Assembly (NCBI GenBank): GCA_017610335.1
Contig: JAFCCG010000003.1
Span: forward strand, 1 to 36,740
Source of the DNA: Chloroflexota bacterium
GTDB lineage: Archaea; Iainarchaeota; Iainarchaeia; Iainarchaeales; GCA-2688035
Reading direction: 5' to 3'
DNA: 36,740 nucleotides
Shown: one piece after another, positions 1-8,841 of the stretch
Layout of the letters: every line of letters begins with the position of its first letter
How positions within the stretch are numbered: position 1 is the first letter of the stretch
Notes under the pieces: model-generated
The model's database searches: none
Told to the model about the DNA's origin: nothing
The model's input: only the letters and a program-made list of their open reading frames with translations
Translations under genes and position numbers: made by a program

Positions 1-129
1 AAACTGCGAATAATGCAATGTGTTTTTGTTAAACCAGGCAAGAACGCTTGTATCACATGCCCTTGGCTGCTTTTTTCTCCTGACCCTTTTTGCAGTCTTC
101 TTTACCTTTTCAACCATATCAACCATCAT
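1..129 (-). CDS. Partial basic protein running off the left edge (MMVDMVEKVKKTAKRVRRKKQPRACDTSVLAWFNKNTLHYSQF...)
   Basis: Open minus-strand frame from ATG at 129 to window edge; no stop in window. Confidence 0.5.
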   Translation of the reverse strand, partial: MMVDMVEKVKKTAKRVRRKKQPRACDTSVLAWFNKNTLHYSQF

Positions 130-219
130 ACAAACTAACTCAAATTGGTACAAACTTGTTAATTAAGGTATTGTGAAACAAAAGTTTTAAAGGCTTTAAA
201 AAATGGGAAAACCCAGTAT

Positions 220-320
220 TGGCGCGTAGAAGATTTGAACTCCTGCTGCAGCAATTTTGGCAGTGTTTAACAAGACACTGGCCCCAATGCTGAGTCCTAA
301 CCAAACTAGACTAACGCACC
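220..320 (-). tRNA. tRNA-Pro(GGG) with a 27-nt intron after position 37
   Basis: Acceptor GGTGCGT/ACGCGCC, D arm GTC..GAC, anticodon stem CAGCA/TGCTG, T arm AGGAG-TTCAAAT-CTTCT; between anticodon stems TTGGGG + ccagtgtcttgttaaacactgccaaaa (255-281) + T. Confidence 0.9.
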
Positions 321-369
321 TATTATAGATATTTACCCCTTAAGAAGATTTAAAATGTTTTGGAGAATT

Positions 370-1008
370 TCATTTCCGGCAAATTACTTCAAAGCTAGCA
401 ATGTTTATTTTTCGTCTTTTACTCCAGCCGGTGTCATGTTTGAATTCAAGTATTTTAAAATCCTTCAGCTCGTTTCTCAGCTCTTTCTCTGAAAAGTAGT
501 GGTGGGAAACGTCTGCTTCATCAGGAAACATTGTCGGCAAAAAAGTGTTTTTCTCTATTTCTTCACCTTTGCCAAACCAGCCGTCCTTGTCTGACAAAAC
601 AATAAAAACAAACAAGCCGCCTTTTTTCAAAATTCTTTTGACTTCAGAAATTATTTTTCTAAATTTTTCAATTTTCGCGTGATTGATAACATAGATTGAA
701 ATTATTGCGTCAAAAAAATTGTCTTCAAAATCAAGTGAAGCCATATCATTTACTTTCAATTTTGGTTCTTTTCCAAGTTCTTCCAGCCTTTTTTTGGTTA
801 TTTCAAGCCCTGATTCTGAAATGTCCACACCGTAGACGTCAAAACCTTCTGCAGCCAAAAAAACAATGTGGCGTCCAGTTCCACAGCCAAGGTCCAAAAT
901 TTTTGAAAAATTCTTTTCTTTGAAAATTCCTGCAGCTTTTTTAACAAGAGGAACTACATCACTTTGAATTACGCCCCTTTCCTTGTATAATTTATTCCAA
1001 TCCTTCAA
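370..1008 (-). CDS. SAM-dependent class I methyltransferase
   Basis: ORF 212 aa; motif I ILDLGCGTGRHIVFLA, GVDIS, post-motif architecture. Confidence 0.85.
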   Translation of the reverse strand: MKDWNKLYKERGVIQSDVVPLVKKAAGIFKEKNFSKILDLGCGTGRHIVFLAAEGFDVYGVDISESGLEITKKRLEELGKEPKLKVNDMASLDFEDNFFDAIISIYVINHAKIEKFRKIISEVKRILKKGGLFVFIVLSDKDGWFGKGEEIEKNTFLPTMFPDEADVSHHYFSEKELRNELKDFKILEFKHDTGWSKRRKINIASFEVICRK

Positions 1009-1033
1009 GCAATCACCAAAGCAAGATGTTATA

Positions 1034-1106
1034 TGGGAATGCGAGGATTTGAACCCCGGCCGCAGCGTCCCAAACGCAGAATCCTACCAGACTAGACTAC
1101 ATCCCC
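1034..1106 (-). tRNA. tRNA-Pro(TGG), no intron
   Basis: Acceptor GGGGATG/CATTCCC, anticodon loop TTTGGGA on stem CTGCG/CGCTG (one mismatch), T arm CGGGG-TTCAAAT-CCTCG. Confidence 0.92.
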
Positions 1107-1370
1107 AAGAAAATAAATCTGTTTCTAAAATAATTGTGTTTGAAAAGCTTTAAAAAACGCTTATTTTTGCTTTTTTTTGCCTTGCCTTGGGTCTTGGCAA
1201 GAAGAAGACAATCCATACCTTACGCATAGAACAGGCCAAGCCTCTCTACTTTTCATTATTTCTGGAAGATATTTACATTTTGTAAACGGAGTAGCCTTTG
1301 CTCTTAAAGGCACTTGATTGCTTTTTTTCATAAATATAAAAAGAGTTAAACTCCTTTAAAATACTTTTTA

Positions 1371-1414
1371 TAATTTTCACCGGAAACATTTAACCCCTAA
1401 TTTTCACCGGAAAC
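1371..1414. repeat. Two 17-bp direct repeats TAATTTTCACCGGAAAC (1371-1387, 1398-1414)
   Basis: Exact repeat, 27-bp period, in an intergenic region. Confidence 0.85.
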
Positions 1415-1492
1415 CCCGACTCTCTCCTTTTGTTTTTAAACGCGTTAAACAACATTATTTCAATTGATTAAAAAAAATGGAGAGTGATGTTA

Positions 1493-1564
1493 ATGAGATC
1501 ATTTAGATTATGCAGGTTTGTTGAAGCCTATGGAAGCAAAGAAACTATCAGGCCCTTGATTTAA
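1493..1564 (+). CDS. Possible 23-aa small protein MRSFRLCRFVEAYGSKETIRPLI
   Basis: ATG preceded by GGAGAGTGATGTTA (SD-like), followed by T-rich run resembling a terminator. Confidence 0.35.
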   Translation: MRSFRLCRFVEAYGSKETIRPLI

Positions 1565-1672
1565 AGGGTTTTTTTATTTTTATTGCTTGGCAGGAGGAAT
1601 GTAGGCAATTTGCTTGCACCTGCCGGCGTTACACTTATGATAAATATTAACTGGCAAAGGAGGTGAGGATTA

Positions 1673-1948
1673 ATGAGTTTACCGATAAAAAAAATTGCTG
1701 TCGGAAGAATTCAGGTCGCAGTATGGGAGAATGAAGGAAAGGAAGGACGCAACTATTACAGTGTTTCTTTTGACAAAAGATACAAGGACAAAAATGACGA
1801 ATGGAAAAGCAGTAATTCTTTGAGAGCAAATGATATCCCAAAAGCAGTTCTTGCATTGGAAAAAGCATATGAGTTTCTTTCATTAAAGGAAACAGGACAG
1901 CAGGGAAACAAAGAAGCTGAAAAGACACTTGCAGCAGCAATGGCATAA
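1673..1948 (+). CDS. Conserved-looking small protein, 91 aa (possible nucleic-acid-binding fold)
   Basis: Strong SD GGAGGTGAGG upstream of ATG; sequence VGRIQVAVWENEG..YYSVSFDKRYKDKNDEWKSSNSL. Confidence 0.7.
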   Translation: MSLPIKKIAVGRIQVAVWENEGKEGRNYYSVSFDKRYKDKNDEWKSSNSLRANDIPKAVLALEKAYEFLSLKETGQQGNKEAEKTLAAAMA

Positions 1949-2007
1949 ATGTATTTCAAAAGCATTAACGAAAGATTTATCTTTACCAAAAAGAATTAAT
2001 TATTGCA

Positions 2008-2280
2008 ATGAGAAAGCATTTGAAAAAAGTTAGAAAATCCATTGTTACAAAAGAAGAGCTTATAGCCGATGCGATTTTTCTGGGAATTTCAGCCTTTGTT
2101 TCATTTTTTATAATTTTCATGTTTGATGTCCACCACAGTTTTTACGAATGGCCAATGCAACTTAAATTTATTTTTACAACACCCTACCCCTATCTTTTAT
2201 TTGTGCCAATCGGAGCAATTATGGGCTTTTTTATTATAAAGGTTATTTTGTTTGGAGTAAAGGAAGAGGAAAGGGCCTGA
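2008..2280 (+). CDS. Small membrane protein, 90 aa, ~2 TM segments
   Basis: ORF; hydrophobic segments AIFLGISAFVSFFIIFMF and YLLFVPIGAIMGFFIIKVILF. Confidence 0.65.
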   Translation: MRKHLKKVRKSIVTKEELIADAIFLGISAFVSFFIIFMFDVHHSFYEWPMQLKFIFTTPYPYLLFVPIGAIMGFFIIKVILFGVKEEERA

Positions 2281-2282
2281 GA

Positions 2283-2633
2283 TTATTTTATCCTTTCAAA
2301 TCCATCAAAATGAATTTTTGAATCGGAGGGGTCAAAGGTTTCCACAACCTTGTACTTTCCTTTGGTAAAGGGCTTTTTGTCCAGCATGAAGTGGATTGCT
2401 TCAAGAATTTCCACTGCTGCCACCGGCCTTGAAAGCTGCTGGTTTCCTTTTGTTTCCACCAGAGGAATCTGCCCCTGAAGCCAGTAATTGCGTTGTCCGA
2501 TTTTTAGAAAAGCATAGGTTTGACCTGCTTTAATCTTTCCAGGGATACATTCTTCCTCTTTCCTGTTTCCGTTTTTGTGCTCTGAAATGTTTCTCAAAGC
2601 AAGGTCTGGATTGAATTCAACCTGTATTCCCAT
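2283..2633 (-). CDS. Hypothetical protein, 116 aa
   Basis: ORF fills the gap between neighbours. Confidence 0.6.
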   Translation of the reverse strand: MGIQVEFNPDLALRNISEHKNGNRKEEECIPGKIKAGQTYAFLKIGQRNYWLQGQIPLVETKGNQQLSRPVAAVEILEAIHFMLDKKPFTKGKYKVVETFDPSDSKIHFDGFERIK

Positions 2634-2658
2634 GCATTCATTATGCTGGCAAATTTAT

Positions 2659-3231
2659 TTAAAGTTGTTGAACTGTTTTAGAAGATTCTTTTGAAAACAA
2701 AAGGGTTGAAACAATAAGACCAAGAATTGAAAGAACAAGCATTACAAAGAACAAAAACCTGAAGCCAAAAAATTCCGCCAAAAAAGCTCCAACAGCTGCT
2801 GAAATTCCTATCAAAATATAATTCATCGATTCCCAAAGACCCCATTCCGAAACAAATTTTCCTTTATCCAAATGTTTTGAATAAAGGCCGTCATATGCAG
2901 GTGTTCCAATAGCAACCGAAATTCCAAAAATTATTTGAACAGCAAAAAGGTCAAATGGGTCTTGAATTAAAAGATAACCTAAAAAGCCAAAACAGCCAAG
3001 AGCATAACCCATTACTACAAACTTTTCCTTATATTTGACATGATCTTCCCATCTGCTCACCAAAAAAATTGTGACGCCGGCTACAATTGCAAAAGAAGCA
3101 TAAGCAGTCCCTGCTGTTAAAATGTCTCCACCAATTTGTTCAACAAAAATAGCATAAATTGGACCAAACAGACCACCGGCTAATATTGACAAACCAGAAG
3201 CTAAAAGAAGTATTTTCAAAACCTTTTGCAT
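2659..3231 (-). CDS. MFS-like membrane protein of half size (~6 TM)
   Basis: 190 aa with about six hydrophobic segments; MFS-like GLFGPIYAIFVEQIGG start and IIFGISVAIGTPAYDGLYSKHLDKGKF loop. Confidence 0.65.
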   Translation of the reverse strand: MQKVLKILLLASGLSILAGGLFGPIYAIFVEQIGGDILTAGTAYASFAIVAGVTIFLVSRWEDHVKYKEKFVVMGYALGCFGFLGYLLIQDPFDLFAVQIIFGISVAIGTPAYDGLYSKHLDKGKFVSEWGLWESMNYILIGISAAVGAFLAEFFGFRFLFFVMLVLSILGLIVSTLLFSKESSKTVQQL

Positions 3232-3323
3232 AGAGGAAATACTATTGTGTCATATTTATAGCTTTTGATTTCAAGCTAGTTTGCAAAAGGGTTATATTTG
3301 CGAATATTCTTATAGAATACTGC

Positions 3324-5162
3324 ATGGAATTCAAGATTTTAGCAGACTCTTTTGACAAAGTTGAAAAGGTAAGTAAGCGGCTTGAAATGACTGATTTGCT
3401 TGCAGAACTTTTTGAAAAAAGCGATGTTGATGAGATTGCACGCGTTATATATCTTTGTCAGGGACAACTTGCTCCGCCATATAAGGACATTGAAATTGGA
3501 ATGGGAGAAAAATATGCCGAAGAAGCAATTGCAAAAGCAGCTGGTTATACCAAAACAGAGGTTGAAAAGGAATTTAAGAAAAAAGGCGATTTGGGTCTTG
3601 TTGCAGAAGAATTTTTAAAGAAAAAAAAACAACGTTCGCTTTTCAGTGCAGAACTTACTGTTGAAAAGGTTTTCAAAAATTTAATGAGAATTGCAACTGT
3701 TGAAGGAAGCGGAAGCCAACAGCTTAAAATAAAACTTTTGGCAGAACTTTTGAACAGTGCTTCTCCTGTTGAAGCGCGTTATCTCATTCGGATTCCTTTG
3801 GGAAGCCTGCGTTTGGGAATCGGAGACCCAACTATTATGGATGCCTTTGCCATAAACCTTTTACCTGAAGCAAAAAAAGACAAGGCACTTGTAAAAAAAG
3901 TTGAAAAAAAACTGAAGGAAAAAAAGGAAGAAAAACGTGCAGAAGAATTTGACAAAAAACTAAGACTTGCAATAAGAGAAATTATTGAAAGCAAGTATAA
4001 TGTCCACAGTGACTTGGGAGACCTTGCTGAAACACTAAAAAGACACGACCTTAAAGGAATAGAAAAAATCGGAATAGAACCAGGCATTCCAATAAGACCA
4101 ACTCTTGCCGAAAGACTTCCAACAGCAAAAAAAATAATTGAAAAATTAGGAAAGTGTGCAGTTGAAGCAAAGTATGACGGATTCAGACTTGCAATACACA
4201 AAAAGGGGGAAAAGGTGACAATTTTTAGCAGAAGGCAGGAAAATGTTACAGAAATGTTTCCGGAAATTGTTGAAGCAGTAAAAAACCTGAAGGCAAGCGA
4301 TGCAATTTTCGAAGGAGAAGCACTCGCATTCAACGAGGAAACAGAGGAATATTATCCTTTTCAGGTAACAATTCAGAGGAAAAGAAAATATGACATTGAC
4401 AAAATGGCAAAAGAATTTCCATTAACATTGTTTGCTTTTGATTTGCTTTACGCAAATGGCCAAAGCTTAATGGATTTGCCCTTTAAGGAAAGGCGCGAAA
4501 GGCTTGGAAAAATAATTGGTAAAAATAAAACAATTGTTTTAACTGATACCATAATAACAAACTCTGCTAAAGAACTTGAAGAATATTTTAACAAAAGTGT
4601 TGAAAAAGGACTTGAAGGAATTATTGCAAAAGACCTAAACGCAAAATATATTGCCGGCGCAAGAAAGTTTTCATGGATTAAACTAAAGCGAAGCTATAAA
4701 GGTGAGTTAGGAGATACTATTGACACAGTAATAATTGGATTTTTCAAAGGAAAAGGCAAAAGGACTAAATTTGGATTGGGCGGATTGCTAACAGCAGTAT
4801 ATGATAAAAAAAGCGATTCATTCAAATCAATTGCAAAAATTGGAACAGGAATGAGTGAAGAAATGCTTGAAAGCCTTTTCAAAATGCTTTCAAAAATAAA
4901 AAAAGAAAAAAAACCTGTAAGAGTTGATTCTGAATTGAAACCGGATATTTGGGTTGAACCAAAATATGTTATTGAAGTTAATGCAGATGAAATAACAAAA
5001 AGCCCTGTTCATACAGCTGGAAAAGAAAAAGGTGAAGGATTTGCACTGCGTTTTCCAAGAATGATTAAACTCAGACAAGATAAAACTCCGGAACAGGCTA
5101 CAACAGTTAAAGAAATTGAACAAATGTTCAAAAAACAAAGACATGTAAGCACAGGTGCGTAA
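3324..5162 (+). CDS. lig: ATP-dependent DNA ligase, archaeal type
   Basis: 612 aa; nucleotidyl-transfer motif VEAKYDGFRLAIHKKG, IFEGEALAF, EGIIAKDL, WIKLKRSY. Confidence 0.97.
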   Translation: MEFKILADSFDKVEKVSKRLEMTDLLAELFEKSDVDEIARVIYLCQGQLAPPYKDIEIGMGEKYAEEAIAKAAGYTKTEVEKEFKKKGDLGLVAEEFLKKKKQRSLFSAELTVEKVFKNLMRIATVEGSGSQQLKIKLLAELLNSASPVEARYLIRIPLGSLRLGIGDPTIMDAFAINLLPEAKKDKALVKKVEKKLKEKKEEKRAEEFDKKLRLAIREIIESKYNVHSDLGDLAETLKRHDLKGIEKIGIEPGIPIRPTLAERLPTAKKIIEKLGKCAVEAKYDGFRLAIHKKGEKVTIFSRRQENVTEMFPEIVEAVKNLKASDAIFEGEALAFNEETEEYYPFQVTIQRKRKYDIDKMAKEFPLTLFAFDLLYANGQSLMDLPFKERRERLGKIIGKNKTIVLTDTIITNSAKELEEYFNKSVEKGLEGIIAKDLNAKYIAGARKFSWIKLKRSYKGELGDTIDTVIIGFFKGKGKRTKFGLGGLLTAVYDKKSDSFKSIAKIGTGMSEEMLESLFKMLSKIKKEKKPVRVDSELKPDIWVEPKYVIEVNADEITKSPVHTAGKEKGEGFALRFPRMIKLRQDKTPEQATTVKEIEQMFKKQRHVSTGA

Positions 5163-5403
5163 AATGAGCAATTTTGTATCAAGAACAACCGGAAATTTAG
5201 TTAAAATTTTAATAACACTAGGCGGTTTAATCCTCGTCTTTTATGTTTTAATTGAATTCAGATTATGGAGCGGTAATTGGACCGGTTATTTTCTGAAAAG
5301 AGGAGCATTTGAGGAAATAATTTTTGTAAGCCTGATTGTTGCAGGCATAAGCATAGTAGTCCTTTGGCTGTTCAAATGGCATCTAAGACTACAAGCAAGG
5401 TGA
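5155..5403 (+). CDS. Small membrane protein, 2 TM (start could be ATG at 5164)
   Basis: ORF overlaps the ligase stop; two hydrophobic segments. Confidence 0.65.
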   Translation: MRKMSNFVSRTTGNLVKILITLGGLILVFYVLIEFRLWSGNWTGYFLKRGAFEEIIFVSLIVAGISIVVLWLFKWHLRLQAR

Positions 5404-5407
5404 AAAA

Positions 5408-6400
5408 ATGAATGGCCCAATGAAATTATTGGTTTACTCGATAGCTAGCATAATAATAATATCGCTTCTAACCCTTATTATTTTTCCAATGCTTTTTCCA
5501 GAAGGAAACAATCTTGCAATTTTTGAAAACAACCTTAAAGCAGCCGAAACAGGACTTGGATTTGGATTCACCAGCGAACTCGAAGTAAAACAAGGAGATG
5601 GATTTGGAGGAAAAACATTCGATTCAACAACAAAAAATGTTATATTCCAATGTAATAGCAGCACACTTTGCTGCCCACAAGGACAAGAATGCGATTTAGC
5701 AATTGAATGGGGTAGTAAAATGGTCAAATTTAACAAAACAAAAGACATAACAACAACAACAAGATGCAAAAAAGAATACACCATCTATACTTGCACAATT
5801 TACTTTGGAGAACGCCCTGCACAAATTGAAATAGATTCATTAAAAGTTCCTAAAAAAGTTGACCTTGAAAAAGAATCTCCTACATTTGAAATAACCTTTT
5901 CAAATACAGGCGGGCTTGATGCACTTCAGACCACAGTTGAAATAGAAATTTTTAGACGTTACCTTGAAGAAGGAAGATGGATTGAAAAAAGAATTGAAAA
6001 TATTTCAACAGTTGAAAACTTTGGCGTACTTGACAAAGGTAAAAGCAAAACTGAAACAATTGAAATAAAACTCAATGAAAACGGATTATTTAAAACAAGG
6101 ATTAGGGCTTCAGGACTTGAAGCAGGCTTTGACGAAAAAATAGTACAGTTTGAAGTAACAGGTGCAAACACAGGATGTATTGCAAGCCATTGTGAAGAAC
6201 AACGCCTAATTGAAGAAAACTGCATTACCAGATGTCATTGTAACAACTGCCTTTTTGGAAGCAACTGCACAGAAAAACTGCTTCAGGCAGACAATGTTAC
6301 CCTGCAATTAATACCGGAAATTGATTTAAAAAATTACGAACAAGAAGTGCTTGGAAGCAATATTGTTGATTTCAAAGTGCCTAAAGATTATTGCCAGTAA
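5408..6400 (+). CDS. Secreted/membrane-anchored Cys-containing protein with Ig-like/CARDB-type region
   Basis: N-terminal TM; VPKKVDLEKESPTFEITFSNTGGLDALQTTVEIEIF resembles CARDB-like strands; Cys cluster CITRCHCNNCLFGSNC. Confidence 0.65.
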   Translation: MNGPMKLLVYSIASIIIISLLTLIIFPMLFPEGNNLAIFENNLKAAETGLGFGFTSELEVKQGDGFGGKTFDSTTKNVIFQCNSSTLCCPQGQECDLAIEWGSKMVKFNKTKDITTTTRCKKEYTIYTCTIYFGERPAQIEIDSLKVPKKVDLEKESPTFEITFSNTGGLDALQTTVEIEIFRRYLEEGRWIEKRIENISTVENFGVLDKGKSKTETIEIKLNENGLFKTRIRASGLEAGFDEKIVQFEVTGANTGCIASHCEEQRLIEENCITRCHCNNCLFGSNCTEKLLQADNVTLQLIPEIDLKNYEQEVLGSNIVDFKVPKDYCQ

Positions 6401-6541
6401 ATAGCCCCCCCTCCCGGATGACATTATTCCAGATGACACCATTCCCAACCCAGACGATATTGAGCCCTATAACATTGACCCTGATTATATAATTCCGAAT
6501 GACCCTGTTTCAGACCCTTCTAATGTAGACATTTAACAAAA

Positions 6542-7444
6542 TTAGGCTTTTCCTTTTGCACCAAACAAAACAAGTTTGTGCACACAAACCTTTTGGGTTA
6601 AATCCTGTGCAAGTAATAAAGCATTTCTTGGATCAAAATCTTTTGGATTCTTTGCATAAAATTCGCGCATTCCGGCGGTAAAAGCAAGCCTTAAATCGGT
6701 GTCAATATTTATTTTGGCAACACCGAACTTTATTGCTTTTTTCAAATCAGTTTCAGAAACGCCTTTTGCTTTGGAAATCTTTGCACCAAAACGATTGCAT
6801 TTTTGCACAAGCTCTTTTGGAACAGAAGAAGCACCATGCAAAACCAAAGGAACTGAAACAAGCTCGTTGATTTCCTTCAATCTGGAAAAATCAAGCTTCG
6901 ACTTTCCCTTAAATTTGTGAGCACCATGTGATGTGCCTATTGCAACAGCCAAGCTATCACAATTTGTTTTTTCAACAAAAAATTTTGCTTCTTGTGGATC
7001 TGTTAAATGTGAGTCACTTGAACCAAGCCTTTTAAGCGCACCAAGCTCTGCTTCAACAGAACAACCTTTACTTTTTGCCATTAAAACAACCTTTTTTGTA
7101 ATTGCAATATTTTTTTTTAAAGAATACTTACTTGCATCAACCATAACACTTTTGAAACCAATATCGATGCAGTTTTTTATCAAAGACAAATGCTTGCCAT
7201 GGTCAAGGTGCACGCAAACAGGCACCTTTGCATTTCTTTCAAACTCTTGTACAATTCCAAAAACGTTTTCAAGACCAGCATACCTTATTGTGCTTTCGGT
7301 AACCTGAATCATCAAAGGCGATTTTGTCTTTTCAGCTGCCTGAAAAATTGCCTTGCTTACTTCAAGATTACTTGTATTAAAAGAAGGGAGCGCATAACGA
7401 CCTTTTTTTGCCTGTCTTAACAAAGAAACTGCTTGTTTAAACAT
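6542..7444 (-). CDS. fba: Class II fructose-bisphosphate aldolase family protein
   Basis: 300 aa; VCVHLDHGK, SVMVDAS, EAELG, AIGTSHGAHKF, PLVLHGASS, GVAKINIDTDLR. Confidence 0.92.
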   Translation of the reverse strand: MFKQAVSLLRQAKKGRYALPSFNTSNLEVSKAIFQAAEKTKSPLMIQVTESTIRYAGLENVFGIVQEFERNAKVPVCVHLDHGKHLSLIKNCIDIGFKSVMVDASKYSLKKNIAITKKVVLMAKSKGCSVEAELGALKRLGSSDSHLTDPQEAKFFVEKTNCDSLAVAIGTSHGAHKFKGKSKLDFSRLKEINELVSVPLVLHGASSVPKELVQKCNRFGAKISKAKGVSETDLKKAIKFGVAKINIDTDLRLAFTAGMREFYAKNPKDFDPRNALLLAQDLTQKVCVHKLVLFGAKGKA

Positions 7445-7509
7445 TATATCACCTAAAAAACAACCGATTAATATAAATTGCTTCTTTTATATTAATTTAT
7501 TGGATTAAC

Positions 7510-8841
7510 ATGAATGAAAATATAAACGAATTTCTGAAAAAAAACAAAGTTGAAGAAGGCAACATTGTTGAAATTGCTGAACAAAAAGGCAATCTAATGA
7601 AAGGAACAATAATTCCTTCAAAAGAAAACGTTCTTGCACTAAAACTTGAAAACGGCTACAATGTTGGAATTTCACTAAAAAAAATAAAATCGGTAAAAAA
7701 AATTGGCTCTGGAAAAACTGTTGGAAAGGCAAAAACTGTTGAAATAAAAAAGAACCCAAAACTTCCAACAATAAGTATTTTACACACAGGAGGCACAATT
7801 GCCTCAAGAGTTGATTATAGAACAGGCGGTGTTTATGCAGCATTTGGAGCAAACGATTTATTTGCAATGTTTCCAGAACTTGCCAAAATAGCAAATTTTA
7901 ATTCAAGACTTGTAACAAATATTATGAGCGAAGACATCATATTTAAAGATTATCAAACGATTGCAAAAGCAGTTACAGAAGAAATAAAAAAAGGCGTAAA
8001 AGGAATAATCATTGGACATGGAACAGACACTCTTGCAGTAACAGCAACTGCTCTTACATTCATGTTTGAAAATTTACCAATTCCTGTTCTGATTGTTGGA
8101 TCACAAAGAAGCAGTGACAGAGGCAGTTCGGATGCTGCAATGAATTTAACCTGTGCAGCAAACTTTATTGCAAAATCTAATTTTGCAGGAGTTGCAATCT
8201 GCATGCATCACCACGAATCTGATACAGAATGTGCAATCCTCCCAGCATGCAAAACAAGAAAACTTCACACAAGCAGACGGGATGCTTTCAAAGCTGTAAA
8301 CGATACACCAATTGCATTAATTGAATACAAAACAGCAAACATTAAATTTTTGAAAAAAAACTATGAAAAATCTGATAAAAGCAAAAAATTTTCATTAAAA
8401 GATAAGTTTGAAGAAAGAACCGGGTTATTAAAAACACATATAAACATGCAGATAGAAGCGTTTGAATTTTTCAAAAAAAACAAATACAAAGGATTTGTAT
8501 TGGAAGCAACAGGAATTGGTCAGGCTCCCACAAACACAAAAAAACATGAAAAAAATTATGAAACATTAAAAAAATTCATAAAAAGCGGAGGAATTATTGC
8601 ATTAACCTCGCAATGCATCTTTGGAAGAGTTCATCCTACAATTTACACAAACTGCAGAAGACTTGCGAATATAGGAATAATTTTCTGCGAAGACATGCTT
8701 ACAGAAACCGCCTTTATCAAGCTTGCATGGCTGCTTGGAAATTACTCAGCAGAAGAAACAAAAAAACTCATGGCAAAAAACCTGCGCGGGGAAATAAGCA
8801 AAAGGACAGAAATAACCGAAATTGAAACAGGCGAAAACTAG
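7510..8841 (+). CDS. gatD: Glu-tRNA(Gln) amidotransferase subunit D (asparaginase-like)
   Basis: 443 aa; N-terminal beta domain then SILHTGGTIASRVDYRTGG and IIIGHGTDTLAVTA. Confidence 0.96.
   Translation: MNENINEFLKKNKVEEGNIVEIAEQKGNLMKGTIIPSKENVLALKLENGYNVGISLKKIKSVKKIGSGKTVGKAKTVEIKKNPKLPTISILHTGGTIASRVDYRTGGVYAAFGANDLFAMFPELAKIANFNSRLVTNIMSEDIIFKDYQTIAKAVTEEIKKGVKGIIIGHGTDTLAVTATALTFMFENLPIPVLIVGSQRSSDRGSSDAAMNLTCAANFIAKSNFAGVAICMHHHESDTECAILPACKTRKLHTSRRDAFKAVNDTPIALIEYKTANIKFLKKNYEKSDKSKKFSLKDKFEERTGLLKTHINMQIEAFEFFKKNKYKGFVLEATGIGQAPTNTKKHEKNYETLKKFIKSGGIIALTSQCIFGRVHPTIYTNCRRLANIGIIFCEDMLTETAFIKLAWLLGNYSAEETKKLMAKNLRGEISKRTEITEIETGEN

Noticed and set aside
3779-4333. 184-aa minus-strand ORF inside the ligase gene
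   Set aside because: Antisense to a clear ligase CDS; Ser/Phe-rich composition typical of antisense to Lys/Glu-rich coding sequence.
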